The notes: generated from the sequence alone by a model not told the origin. DNA of 64,000 bases from Nemertoderma westbladi (GCA_032718475.1 JAUCBJ010005630.1:1-64000); one strand, 5' to 3'; positions 22,896 through 34,815 are shown, counted from the stretch's first letter. A program made the numbers and translations.

Positions 22896-23157
22896 ACTAA
22901 GTTTATTCGCTTCAGGTTATTATTTCCGTATATTAACTCTAGAACATTGCAATATTGAATGTATAACTCAAAAACGGCACGACAGATTTTAAAAAAAATA
23001 TGGCAGCGGTTTTCTGTCATCCATATCTATGATGTTATAAAAAAATAAAAAGATTCCCTCCAGGCGTATGATACATTTGTCCTTCCGTGTATATTTAGTA
23101 TCCATGGTAGAACGATTCTCATATAATAAGCATTAAAAGCTACCTGTACCCAATTGT

Positions 23158-24273
23158 AATGTCCGGCACTTTTTTTACATTTTTTCTCAATTACTTCTCT
23201 ATTGTTTGTTTGGCAAACAATATCGAAATGAAAATGACGTAAAGGCCTGTTTTACACGTGGAAACTTTACCAGTAACTTGGCTAGTTTGACTGTAAAATA
23301 GTGGGTCATTTTATCTACTAGCTAGTTTTTGATAATTAAATTTGATTATCCTGCTTTAATTCGCCAACGCAAATTCCTTCAAGTTACCGTAAAAGTTGAG
23401 CAACTTTTACGGCAACTTTTTTTCAGCAACTTACGTGTTTACACAGAGCAACTTGATCGGCAACCTGGGTTGCTCTACAAGTTGCCGAGAAAGTTGCTCT
23501 AAAAGTTGCCACGTGTAAACAGGCCTTTAGATGGCCTCTTTTGTGCCATTTATAGCATTCCAGGCTACCATAAACTGTGACGTGATTGAAGTTTAGTAAC
23601 GCCCGACACCTGTAACGTCCGACACTATTACTGTTATGTACAGTATTTGATGTCTACATTGCAGTGTATAGTGTGTAAAGACATATTCCAGAACTCTATT
23701 GTTTATATGCATGTAGACCTACTATGTACTAAATACTAGACCCTAAAACATAAATCTCTTTGTCCATAATGATTTTCAATAATGTTTTCAGATTCGGAAT
23801 CAGCAGTGATATCTCGAGTACATTCCAAAGACGAAAAATAATGCTGACTGAGGTGGCTAAACATTGCTCATTTCTATGTAACGTCCAACACGAAACCTCC
23901 GACACAATTCCGCACAACTTGGAATTGCAAATGTCGGTTTCAAAAGATCTGCAGTCCAATTGCGAACACCTTTTCGAAAAATAGAATAGTTGAGCTACAA
24001 TTAGAACCCAACCATTATAACATACCAGTTAATTTCAATCAAAAATAGAATATGTACAATAAAAAGTGTTCTATTTTTGTAACGTCCGACACCTTTTTAA
24101 AAGTCCACTGTGTAAGAAGAATAACGATTCCCAATGCAGAGTAATTGCGCTATTCTGAAAGATTAATAAATTGTCTCATTTATTCAACGCAATCTGATGT
24201 CTTAAATTCAAGTATTTTCGTAAATTTAAAGAAAAACATTCAAAAATCGAGAATGTCCGTAACGTCCGACACT
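23158..24273 (+). repeat. Region with recurring TAACGTCCGACAC word
   Basis: The word GTAACGTCCGACAC or close variants occurs about seven times, always in the same orientation: near 23158, 23598, 23613, 23879, 23899, 24079 and 24258. Spacing is irregular. The sequence between the copies is unrelated AT-rich DNA. It resembles the recurring word in 8787-9792 in style but not in sequence. Confidence 0.6.
23240..23529. mobile_element. 286-bp MITE with AAGGCCTGTTTACACG-type termini
   Basis: The left end (23242) reads AAGGCCTGTTTTACACGTGG and the right end is its near-exact reverse complement ending at 23527. The TA dinucleotides outside both ends could be a target duplication. CAAGTTGCC-type words repeat inside, in both orientations. 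Termini beginning GGCCTGTTTACAC are common among MITEs, but the superfamily is not certain. Confidence 0.75.
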
Positions 24274-25039
24274 GTGGAATTGCCCATATGTGGAATTGCA
24301 CGGGCTGCTTTCCGTCGGTACCGATCAACCAATTTAATGCAATGAACGTTATGTGACTACCACTACACAGAGGAGATCTGTTCGATATGGTTTCAGTTTC
24401 CACAAATATATAATTTTTTAAATTTTTATTAACTAAAAAGTGGTCTGATACACTTAAGCACAGTTTACAGTACTAGGGATACACTCAAAGAATTTTGAGA
24501 AAATTTTTTAAAAAAATGCCGTACGATTGTGAATGGGAATCGATGCGCTTTTCAGATTTGGAAACTACAGTAAGTTTAATCGTGTATAATAATAGATCAT
24601 AAAACCAATTTAATGATTTTTTGAACCAAAATTGTGTTCCAATCCCCCCCCACCCCCCTTCAGTGTATTATTATAGTGGCCACATATTATAACTTCAAAA
24701 CTAAATTTTGCATAAATTTTATTTCATTATTAATTAATTGATACTATATTAAATCAGGTTAATACATTAGGTATAAATTAATAATCTAAAAGACCACTGG
24801 GTAGTTCGACCTTCCTTTATCTGTTAGTTGTTTTGTCCTACAATATTGTTGCATAAGTGGATAAATAGGCCTAGATAGTACCGGTAGTAAAACTATACAC
24901 TTTAATATAGTAACAACTATTACAAAATAAAATGTTATTTATTATTAAAATGAATCCTATTATAATTTATTTAGTCTATTCTTCGTTGTGGGAAAGACTT
25001 TCCTTCCATCAATACACAACAGTTTACTGATTCTTCGCG

Positions 25040-25500
25040 ATGTGCTGGTTACGTTTATGCGTCGATAGATTGGATGTTTGGGAGAACGCTTTACCGCAAT
25101 TATCACAGATGTAGGGTCTACCTCCTGTGTTGATGCGTTGGTGGGTTGTTAGATCGGAACTCCTGGCGAATGATTTACTACAGACGTTGCAACTGTAGGG
25201 TTTATCTCCTGTGTGGATACGTTCGTGGGTTGTTAGATCGGAACTCCTGGTGAATGATTTACTACAGACGTTGCAACTGTAGGGTTTATCTCCTGTGTGG
25301 ATACGTTGGTGGGTTGTTAGTTCGCCACTCTGGGTGAATGATTTACTACAGACGTTGCAACTGTAGGGTTTATCTCCTGTGTGGATACGTTGGTGGGTTG
25401 TTAGTTCGCCACTCTGGGTGAATGATTTACTACAGACGTTGCAACTGTAGGGTTTATCTCCTGTGTGGATACATTTGTCGGTTGTTAGATTGGACTGTGT
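25040..25500 (-). repeat. 84-bp zinc-finger minisatellite of the PRDM9-like gene
   Basis: Four to five near-identical 84-bp units each encode one C2H2 finger (YSCNVCSKSF.....LTTH). Two adjacent units are identical in protein sequence with helix residues QSGE; the next two carry RSSD. Differences between units cluster at the helix positions that contact DNA, while the linker HTGDKP is constant. This pattern is known from PRDM9 arrays. Confidence 0.9.
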
Positions 25501-26762
25501 GCTAAAAGCTTTACTACATGTAGAGCAGCTGAACGGTTTCTCATCGGAGTGAACACGTTTGTGCTCCATTAGTTGGGATTTAAATCGGAAGACTTTCCCA
25601 CAAGAACTACATCCCAAACTATCAACTGGTTTATCTAAACTGGAACGATTTTTGGGACCAGTGGGAACGTTGAAACCCGAAGCTGTTGGAGTAGAACCGG
25701 GTTCATTGTGTTTCTGTATTAAATGGGAAACGAGAAAAGATTCCACGGTGTAGATGACGTCGCAATGTTCGCAAAGGAATTTGTGCCAACTCATATCGTG
25801 TTCTAAATCCAATCTCTTTCTTTCAGCACATCCACCTCGACTACTTTGGTGTCTAAGAATTGCCTCCTGATTATACGACTGGTAACTTTCACATCCGGTA
25901 CACAGAATCATCCCGTCTTCCAAAACTTTCATCCCCAATTTCTTATCCTTCGGTTGTTTAGTAATTAATCCCATATCTTCTGCTAACTCGTTCCGTACCA
26001 AGTAAGGAGTTCTGTACCGGCTGCAACTGGTTTATAGACCCGATAATAGATATCCTCTCCCAACTGGAACCCACAAAGGGTTTGTTCCTGTTCCCATTTA
26101 GCGCAGTTTACGTACCGCATCCAATTCGACTTGCACTCCTGTCTCCTGCTGATAGTATCTACCCTCATCGTCCACCATCAACCAGCTGTAACCATCAGAC
26201 TCCCCGGGTTTAGGTTTACCTGGTTCCCTCTCTCCGTCATGAGGACCAAATAATGTTCTCGGATTCAAGTCGACCTTGGTAAACACCCCTTTATTATGAA
26301 TTGGAGATTTCTTTATCTCCAAACACGACGGGATTGTTCTGGTGGCCCGGTTTCTTCCACCAAGAGTGGTTTCGGTATTCGGAATGAAGTTAAACTCCCC
26401 GTGTACCGGACACTGTAATTCATTATATTCCTCGCCGCAAAAGTCGCAGAATATAAACTGGTTAAAGTCTTTAATCGGGCAGTTGCAGTTGGCGTAATCG
26501 GGGAACTCCTTTCTGGGTCGTAAACCACGTTGGGGTTCGAAAGGAGCAGTCGATTTAGGAGAGACGATGACATTTGAATCTGACTCAACTGTAGAAGAAC
26601 CCGAAACCACTTTATCCATTACTTCTTGCCCAGCTACTGAGGTCGGACTTCCGCCACTAGAAGACCTTTCGGCTTCGGAATCAACTCGTCCCAAACTGTT
26701 AGGGAGTTTATCGTTAACCGATTCCTTGGCACTCTGTACAGCTGGAGCAACAGTAACCGAGT

Positions 26763-27768
26763 GTCTACCAGTCCTCCAAGGAGACACACTTGCACCATTC
26801 TTGTTCATTATTGTGGTTGACTATGTTCTACGCATGTCCTTAGATCATCATAATGATGATGGGGTGATGATAACTCCACCTACTGGCTCCAGAAGTCGAG
26901 GAAATCCTGCCAAGTACCTAACTGATCTAGACTTTGCTGATGACTTAGGAGTACTCTCAGAATCATTAGAGGGAGCCCAGCGGCTCCTCAGCTCATTAGA
27001 ACATGCTGCTTCTAGTGTTGGTCTTTTTATTAACTCCAGAAAGACCAAAATTCTGACAGTTAACTTTGTAAGTCCTCAGCAAGTCTCTGATCGGATGAGC
27101 ATAAGCTCAAAGGATGGTATGCTTGAGCATGTGGACGACTTCTGTTACCTGGGATCATGGATCCGGAAGTCAGGTGAGGACCTTCGAATACGTAAGGGAA
27201 AGGCATGGGCAGCCTTGAATAGGCTTTCCAGGATTTGGAAGTCACCTAGAATTAATCGGAAACTTAAGGTCCGATTATTTAGAGCAGCAGTAGTTCCAGT
27301 ACTCCTCTACGGGAGTCCATGCTGGGCTCTAACTGCTGAGGACACCAAATCTCTGGATGGCACATTCACAAGAATGCTACGCCGGGTACATTGTGTCAAG
27401 TACAATGCACACATCTCCAACCAGACACTATATAACATTGGAGGTGTCTCATTGGTTCCCCCAAGCTTGACACTAGAACAAAATCGCCTCCGCTTTGCAG
27501 GACATTGCTTTCGCCGTGAGGACCAGCCAGTGCATAATCTTGTACTTTGGCAGCCTCATGGAGTGAATAAGCATGGTGGACAGCCCATGACTTTCTTGAG
27601 ACGCATCTTAAAGGACACTGGCCTTAAAGATGCGGATGATCTAGCAAATGTCATGGGTGATAGGGAGTTGTGGCGGCGCAATTTTGTTGACAAGCCGGCA
27701 CAGCATTCTTAAAAATGCAGCTGCAATGCAGCATGCCGATCCTAGTAGTAGTAGTAGTAGTCTACCAG
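26763..27768 (+). mobile_element. Young LINE copy E inserted antisense into the PRDM9-like exon, 9-bp target duplication
   Basis: GTCTACCAG is present at 26763-26771 and 27760-27768. The 5'-truncated insert starts inside the RT domain (LQGDTLAPFLFIIVVDYVLR, ~26775) and continues through FADDLG (~26935), YLGSWIRKSGEDLR (~27147), LLYGSPCWALTAED (~27304) and HCFRRED (~27505) to a stop at 27710-27712. The frame is intact, unlike most other copies. The 3' UTR is about 30 bases and ends in (TAG)n at 27744-27760. Its orientation is opposite to the host gene. Confidence 0.93.
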
Positions 27769-28098
27769 AACTGACGTCATTAGCATCCCCCACCAGATCG
27801 ATCGCTGGATCAGATAGATTCACATCGGGAATACATTCTAGTGGTTCTTGTATTTCCTCGATTGGATCAGTTGGAACGATAAATGATGGCGAATTAAAAC
27901 CTCCTGTTTCCCTGATAATATCGGTTGGAGATAAAGTCACTAAGTTCCCTTCTGTGGCTGAAAGTGGCCATTTTTAATTAATTACCAATTTTATAGAAGT
28001 TTTAATTGGGTATTACTATTGCCACCTATTGTAATCTTATTCAAAGATATATTAATTGATTGAATGAATTATTCGCATATCTCGAGCTATCGGGCGTT

Positions 28099-31000
28099 AT
28101 TTTGGGGAACTTATTTATAGGCTGCAAAATATATCAAGGTCAGGTCAGGTATTCGAGGTCATTGATCAAGAAAACTTGCCACCTCGATGCAGCTGTAACT
28201 AGGACCCCCTTCGTTCTGGGATAGGAACGCCCTTGGTTCTGTATTAAGGACATATATACTTGGCTGCAGGGGTATATGGCCTGACCACGCAGATGGTGAT
28301 CTACCAATGGCTGGTCAGGAGTAGAGTGTTCTCATGTCCAATCTGAGTGCACTTCAGTGCACCTGGCAGCCGGGGTACAGGGAATGGCCCAGTAGATGAG
28401 CTGCACAACCAATGGTGGGTCATATGCATCATAGAAGGTATGGGTGATGGGAATCATATTTGACTTGACTGCGACACCTTCCGTGTGGAATGGCAAACCA
28501 GGGTGTGGTATTTGCCCCGAGTGCTGACTCGACAAAAACGCACCCCCACTACGGATTACATTTGTATTGCGGAGGTCTGGCCACTAGAGGCCAGTGGAAT
28601 TACCAGACACAATTGGCCTCACAGGCGTTAGTTATCTCATGACCAGCTGTCTGTCTCACCCCCTACTGGAGAGAGAGAGCGGCCTACAATTCTGTAAGTC
28701 CCTTTCCTGATGACCTTTCTGGCCCAAACCCTGGATAACCAGGGAAGTCAGATAGTGAGGGGGAGAGGGATTCTGGAGTTGGAGGCTACTCTCATGTTCC
28801 ACCCTGACCAACAAAGCCATTGGTGAATCTCAGGCAAGTCACTAGACTAGCCTCAGTTATCACCGTAAGTGAGCTGACTGCCTTGGCAGATACGCTTTTT
28901 CTTAGCGCAGTGGGTATTCAAGAGCACCGAATGCAGACTGGACAGACTGATGAGGTTATGATTAAGGACATGGGGGGTGGTTGTCCACTCGCCCTTGCAT
29001 CAGCGGATGATAGTGGCAATGGTGGAATAGGTCTATTGATTAATCCAACTGCACATGCAGCAATGGACAAATCTCTAACTGCATCATCCATTATCTCTTC
29101 TCATGTTCTGGAAGACTGGCTAAGAAGTTTCCGAAGGTGGTTCTGATTGTGTGCTATTCTCCGTCTAGGGTCGCCCCAGTAAAGGAGGTGGAAAATTTCT
29201 ACCACAATCTACCAGCAGCTACTTGATGTAGTGGATAGCATGCATTCTTAACATTCCTGGGAGACTTTCTGCATCAATCTGCATCAATCACCTACATCAC
29301 CCTGGGTCTATAGCAATAGTGTTAACCGAAATTCTGTCCATCTTCAGGATTTCATCTCTGGATTGTTTTGGGCTGGAACCAAATTCAAGAAGCGAATTGG
29401 AAAGATATTGACTCATACTGGACCCAGTGTTGCCAAGTGCCAGGTGGACCATATTCTGCTTCATAGGAAATACAGGAGCTCTATACAAGACTGTAATGCA
29501 TTTACACTACGACCCTTCTCCAGTGATCACCGCCTTATTGTGGCCGAGGTAAGACTTAGTCTGCGCGCAAGTAGAATAACCAAATATGACTGGTCCTCTC
29601 TGTTGCAACAGCCAAGTGTGAGATACAGCTTCACAGTACAGCGGCAACAGGTATGAGGTTCTTGCCTTCGAGGAGGCAGATTACCGCGATGGCTATGCTA
29701 CCTTCATAGAATCAGTTAAGTTAGCAGCTGCAGAAACAGTTCTTGTATACTCTCGAAACAGGAAAAAGGCCACCACGACTGACCCAAAGATGGACACGGC
29801 CCGGCCTGTTGGGTCTCGGCCCGCCCTGGCCCGTTAATTGTAATTTTCTAAACATTACAGCATAAAATAAAATTTTCTAGGCTCTACTTAAGTAATATGT
29901 ATGTGAGTCTGAGTATGTAGCTAAGGTACATTACAAAGTTAAACAAAGTCACAAATAAATCATGAAACAATCCTAGTTACAGGAAAATTAAATATAAATA
30001 TTTAATTTAATTTTGTGATAAAAAATGTGTAACAAAAATTTTCATATTTTTGTGTTTGTTAGCTGGATAATATAATTATACAACAATAGCGGGCTTTCCC
30101 ATATTTAGAATTCGGCCCAAGCCCGTCCCGTGTCCATCGTCCAAAGAGCATTAACACCAATCGTGCCAGTAGTGGAGTCGATGGTGTCCGCCCTGAGGTC
30201 CTTAAAATAAAATACCTTAGTGTTTGGAGCTAATTTATCCCAGCATAGTAGACATGTACAGAACGACAAGAGTCCCACAAGAAATGAAAACAAATAAGTC
30301 GGTGCCAGTTCCCAAGAAGGGCAACCTAACACTCTATGGTTCTTTTCACAATAGAATTATATTAAATCGCATCAGGGATACCATTGAGAGACTGCTCCGT
30401 GGAAATCAGAATGGGTTCCATAAAGGTCGTGGGACCATGGAGCCCATTTTAGCACTTATAAGGATAATTGAAGAGTTATCAATATAGAAAGACAGGCATC
30501 TGGCTGTCATAGGTTAGTCATAGGTCTTTGTTGACTTCTTCAAGGCCTTTGATTCAGTCTCTCGCTCACGTATGTTCGTTCAATATACTTTCATTATTAT
30601 ATGGGATTCCTGATGAAATTATTGCAGCAATCAGATCAGTGGTTCGACCACATTTGTGTCTACTGTTGACGGTGACAGAGATCCATTCTAAGTGTTATGG
30701 GGAGTCCTCCAGGGCGACACACTTGCACCATCTTATTCATAATTGTAGTTGACTCTGTTCTACGCATGTCCTTATAGCATCATAATGATGATGGGGCGAT
30801 GGTAAATTCGATGAAATCCTGCCGCCAAGTACCTAACTGATCTAGACTTTGCTGATGACTTAGGAGTACTCTCAGAATCACTAGAGGGAGCCCAACGGCT
30901 CCTCAGCTCATTAGAACATTCAGCTTCTAGTGTTGGTCTTTTTATTAACTCCAAAAAGACCAAAATTTTGACAGTTGACTTTGAAAGTCCTCAGCAAGTC

Positions 31001-31799
31001 TCTGATCGGATGAGCATAAGCTCAAAGGATGGTTAGCTTGAGCTTGTGGAAGACTTCTGTTGCCTGGGAGTATGGATCCGGAAGTCAGTTGTCAAGTCAA
31101 GTCCTTTGAATACGTAAGGGAAATATGGGCAGCATTGAATGGGCTGGGCATTCCAGGATTTGTAAGTCACACAGAATTCATTGGAAACTTAAGGTCCGAT
31201 TATTTAGAGCAGCAGTAGTTCCTGTACTCCTTTATTGGAGTTGATGCTTGGCTCTAACTGCTGAGGACACCAAATCTCTGGAAGGCACATTCACAAGAAT
31301 GCTACGCCGGGTTCATTGTGTCAAGTACAACGCACACATCTCCAACCAGACACAATATAATATTGGAGGTGTTAGCTTGACATATTCGACAAAGTCGCCC
31401 CAGATTTGGAGGACATTGTTTTCGCTGTGAAGACCTGCCTGTACACAATCTTGTGCTTTGGTAGCCCCATGGAGAAAATAAGCATGGTGGACAACCCATG
31501 ACTTTCGTAAGATGCCTCCTAAAGCACACTGGTCTTGAAGATGCGGATACTCTCGCGAAAGTCATGGTGGATAGGGAGTTGTGGCGGTGCAACTTTGTTG
31601 ATAAACGCGGCATAGTATTCTTAACGCACGAGCACGCTGCATTGGGCTTGCCAATTGTAGATTGCAGGGTGGTGACAAAATGTTTTTGTTAAGCTGGCAT
31701 AGCATCTCAATGTGCAGTTTCAATGCAGCAGGCCGATTATAGTAGTAAGCCTAGTAGGCGAAATTTTGGGGAACGTATTTAGACTGCAAAATATACCAA
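28099..31799 (+). mobile_element. Nearly full-length, decayed LINE copy D (endonuclease plus reverse transcriptase)
   Basis: This is the most complete copy of the family. 28138-28810 is probably 5' UTR. The APE-type endonuclease follows with GIQEHR (~28913), then QVDHILLHRKYRSS (~29447) and SSDHRLIV (~29518). A linker ends in YSRNRKK (~29750). The RT begins after a MITE insertion with ASSGVDGVRPEVLK (~30165), then QNGFHKGRGTMEPILALIRI (~30408), a FADDLG box (~30848) and the C-terminal region. Many stops and indels make it inactive. The tail near 31738-31757 is TAGTAG-rich. A 37-39-bp imperfect direct repeat (28099-28137 and 31763-31799, TTTTGGGGAAC...CTGCAAAATATA) flanks it and is probably a long target duplication. 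Confidence 0.85.
29789..30138. mobile_element. 350-bp MITE inside LINE copy D
   Basis: Inverted termini GATGGACACGG (29789) and CCGTGTCCATC (30138) flank AT-rich DNA with CCCGGCCCG-type subterminal sequence. The insertion splits the LINE linker from its RT domain. Flanks ACCCAAAG and GTCCAAAG may be a diverged 8-bp target duplication, which would fit hAT. Confidence 0.7.
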
Positions 31800-32597
31800 A
31801 TGTAAATCTCTACACTTTCAAACTTGGTATTAACATACGGTGTTAATATAAGTTAGTGTAGTAGCCCACACTGAGCTCACAGGTATATGTTCTTTTAGGC
31901 TATTAAAGTCGGCAAAATTTATAGAAATTTCACCAAAACAATTATTAAATCACATCAATTTAAATGTCACCACAAAAAATTATCCCAACATCAAAATTGA
32001 TTGTTAAACACTAAATAAACAAAGAAATACCGAAATCAATGATAAACACCCAAAAATAAATACAAATTTTCTCCAAAATAAATATATATATCTTCATATT
32101 AAATACATTAAACTCACCCCCACACCCCAAAAAATGTAACACCATAAATTAACCGTTGGCATTAATTTATTTTATCATTTTGAAAATACCAAGTTGAGGT
32201 TTAAGGAAAGAAGCAGTTTATATAGGTTGTACTTTGTAACAATGTACGGTATGCTTTAACAATATAGGGAAATAATCAGGATGTAGAGAAGGACTTTTCT
32301 AACCAAAACAATATACCATATCATTAAAGAATTGAAAAATGAGCAGGTTACAGTGACCGGATACAGTACTACAATATACCAATTAAAACCTTTTTATGGT
32401 TAATGAATAATTACTAAAATTGAATGAATAAAGTTCCAGAAAATGTTCGATGAAGCATCATATTTGGTTTCGTTTTTGGTTTGAAAGTGAATTAAAATTT
32501 GGGTACAAATAATTGTTTTGGGTACCGGTATGAGTGATTTAATGATTTTTTTGGGATGAGATATGTCTTTCAATTGTGGGATGTAAATTGGTGCTGG
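31800..32597. other. AT-rich spacer without genes
   Basis: About 800 bases of A-rich sequence with a short GAGCAGGTTACAGTGAC repeat match near 32341. Nothing else recognised. Confidence 0.4.
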
Positions 32598-32763
32598 GGC
32601 CGTATTCATGAAAGTCCTAGTGCCGAGATAACTTTAGCTCGGTACTAAGTTCTCAGTTTTATCTCTGGACTATGAAGAAACGGTGTTCTTGGAAAAATCA
32701 ATAAGATTAGTACCGGTACTAATACTAAATAAACACCTTAGTCTATCAGCCTTCATGAATACC
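32598..32763. mobile_element. Short MITE with GTATTCATGAA termini
   Basis: GGCCGTATTCATGAA at 32598 and TTCATGAATACC ending at 32763 are inverted with one small gap, enclosing about 140 bases that include GAGATAA and TAGTACCGGTACTA. Termini of this type are common in marine invertebrate genomes. Target duplication not resolved. Confidence 0.5.
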
Positions 32764-32841
32764 ATTCTAACTTGGTGCTAAATAGCGATAGTACTAAATA
32801 TATGGCTCCTAACTTTGAAGTTATTTCAGTACTACTGTAAG

Positions 32842-33185
32842 TTTATATGGCATAGATTGTGGAATGGTGAGTTTATATGGCAGAGTGTGTGGAATGGTGA
32901 GTTTATATGGCAGAGATTGTGGGATGGGAAGTTTATATGGCAGAGATTATGGAATGATGAGTTTATATGGCAGAGATTGTGGAATGGGGAGTTTATATGG
33001 CATAGATTGTGGAATGGGGAGTTTATATGGCATAGATTGTGGAATGGGGAGTTTATATGGCAGAGATTGTGGAATGGTGAGTTTATATGGCAGAGATTGT
33101 GGGATGGGGAGTTTATATGGCAGAGATTGTGGAATGGGAAGTTTATATGGCAGAGATTGTGGCATGGTGAGTTTATATGGCAGAC
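32842..33185 (+). repeat. 30-bp minisatellite, about 12 units
   Basis: A 30-bp unit (core GTTTATATGGCAGAGATTGT then GGAATGGGGA) repeats head to tail. Substitutions are sparse (CATAGA for CAGAGA, GGTGA for GGGGA). All three plus frames stay open because the period is a multiple of three, giving decapeptide repeats FIWQRLWNGE or SLYGRDCGMG. No signal peptide, splice context or homology supports coding. Confidence 0.9.
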
Positions 33186-33189
33186 ACTG

Positions 33190-34815
33190 CAGGTACCACT
33201 TTGCAGCGTTGCGGCCTATAGGTCGGAATGCTGCAAAGTAATCAATGACATGGAAACAACTTCAATTACCGTATTCCAGAATGTATTATTTCCATTTATG
33301 TTAATGAGTGCTGCTTTATTATCCAGTTTGCAGTGACGGGACTACAGGACTAGCATGTATATAATTCTTTAATGTGTTCTGTATTTCATTATGACGAAAC
33401 ATCCAATAAACGACACTTCAGAGAAAATGAACATAGAAAATGGCGACAGTGTTCAGTAGAACTGATCGGACACAGACGATGACTCAGATTACTTCAGTCG
33501 ACTATAGTCAAGATGGATTTATGATTTACTACATCCAAGCAGGAGATAACTTCAATAAACTTTAATTATTAGATTTAAATGTATAATTAATACTGTGTAC
33601 CTGTTGATAAATTTCACTTCATCATCGTCGTCATTCATTAGGGAGTTGTTGAGTCATTCATTGGGGGTTTAGATTGCTTAGTAAACACAATGGAAATTTA
33701 ATATAAATCGAAAAAGTTATTATTTCGTAAAAATTATAATAAAAATTTCCTTTTTTTGGACCTCAAGACGTACCGCGGTTAACCAACAACTTTATATGTT
33801 ATTAAATTATTAAATGTGAGAAATAACAAGAGCGACGCCCTTAAAAATAACAAACCACCCTGAAATTTTAGATCAACCAGATCCTGTATTAAAAACTCAA
33901 ACTCCAAATTTCTGGCCTATGTAAAGTTATACCAAACTTTCTGTTCCTGTTATCTGTTCCTGTTCCTGTTCCACTTTGCAGTTTACCACAATGTGAAGAA
34001 TACCAGGTTTTCACCAAAACTACAATTTGCAGAAGGGCTGAATCTAACCAAAACAACAAACTAATTAGTATATGTACAGGCTATACAATAGAAATAAGCG
34101 CTATAAAACACTTAATTAAGGAGAAATTTGGAGAAAATACAAATTATTAATATATAAAATTCCAGTAGAATTTCGACCGAAAAGTGAAATCCTGGTATAT
34201 ATTATTCAAATGGGCGAAATTCATGGATTCACAACCCACGTGATTGTCAAGTTTGTCCAGTTCCATTTAGCAAACAATTACAAATAGCTAAACATTCCAG
34301 AATAATGTATCAACGTCCAGATGAAACGGACGATTTAAAATGCCATCAAACAATCGATTATTAGTTTGCAAAACTCGTCTCCCTATGTCAATTCTTTACC
34401 AAAATTGGTGAGATATAAAGCGAAAATTTGACACTAGCTAATATTCTAGAACATCTTAACTTTAGTAAATTTGTAGGGGTGCTGCGGGGGGAAACAATTT
34501 CCACAGTGTTTAAGTATGTAATCTATACTAGTTCTGGCCTGATGTTTAAGAAGCCTCGGTTTGAACTATTATGTATTACTTTTAGTCCACAATATATAAC
34601 GGGAAAAAAAGTTCACAATATATAACGGGAAAAAAGTTTAAAAAGATTCCTATAATTGGCCATTACTGGAGATTTTACCCCAATAATTTTCCCTCAATAA
34701 AATATTTCAAGGTATTTAGCTGGTGTTTTTCAATAGCAGGGCGGTTTTGCAACGGGTAAACTTTATGTTGAGATAAAATAATATACTTCCGGGAAATATA
34801 TAAAAACTAAATCAT
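33190..34815. other. Non-coding AT-rich region
   Basis: About 1.6 kb with no recognisable gene or repeat family. Short ORFs start at non-ATG codons and have no domain features. Confidence 0.4.

Larger units (their letters stand above)
19230..23150. other. Gene-poor, AT-rich region
   Basis: No credible gene in nearly 4 kb. It holds a (TA)n run near 19464-19483, poly-G and poly-C tracts, a CACCACCGTACAC minisatellite (20955-21035) and dispersed repeats (22530-22600 and 22800-22895). Short ORFs have non-ATG starts and low-complexity or repeat-derived products. Confidence 0.5.
25024..27975 (-). pseudogene. PRDM9/PRDM7-type PR/SET zinc-finger gene, interrupted by LINE and two frameshifts
   Basis: PRDM9-type proteins methylate histone H3 through a PR/SET domain and bind DNA through a C2H2 array, marking recombination hotspots in vertebrates. 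Read from 27975 downwards, an acidic N-terminal part (27975-27769) is followed by an antisense LINE (26772-27759). The frame resumes at 26771 with a basic/Cys segment (CDFCGEEYNELQCPVHG, as in PRDM9), then the PR/SET domain (DGYSWLMVD; NWMRYVNCA; ELLTWYG). A 1-nt insertion or 2-nt deletion near 26130-26150 and a 1-nt deletion near 25994 put the SET pieces in three frames. A lone finger (CEHC..., ~25760) precedes seven tandem fingers (about 25580-25040). Two fingers lack a ligand: Asp replaces the first His in finger 2, and Asn the second His in finger 6. Stop at 25024. No intron separates the PR and finger parts. The 5' end probably begins at a splice acceptor near 27960. AATAAA on the minus strand lies at 24938-24943. 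Confidence 0.85.

Noticed and set aside
32815-33336. 173-codon repeat protein
   Set aside because: By-product of a 30-bp minisatellite; an overlapping frame of 125 codons is equally open.
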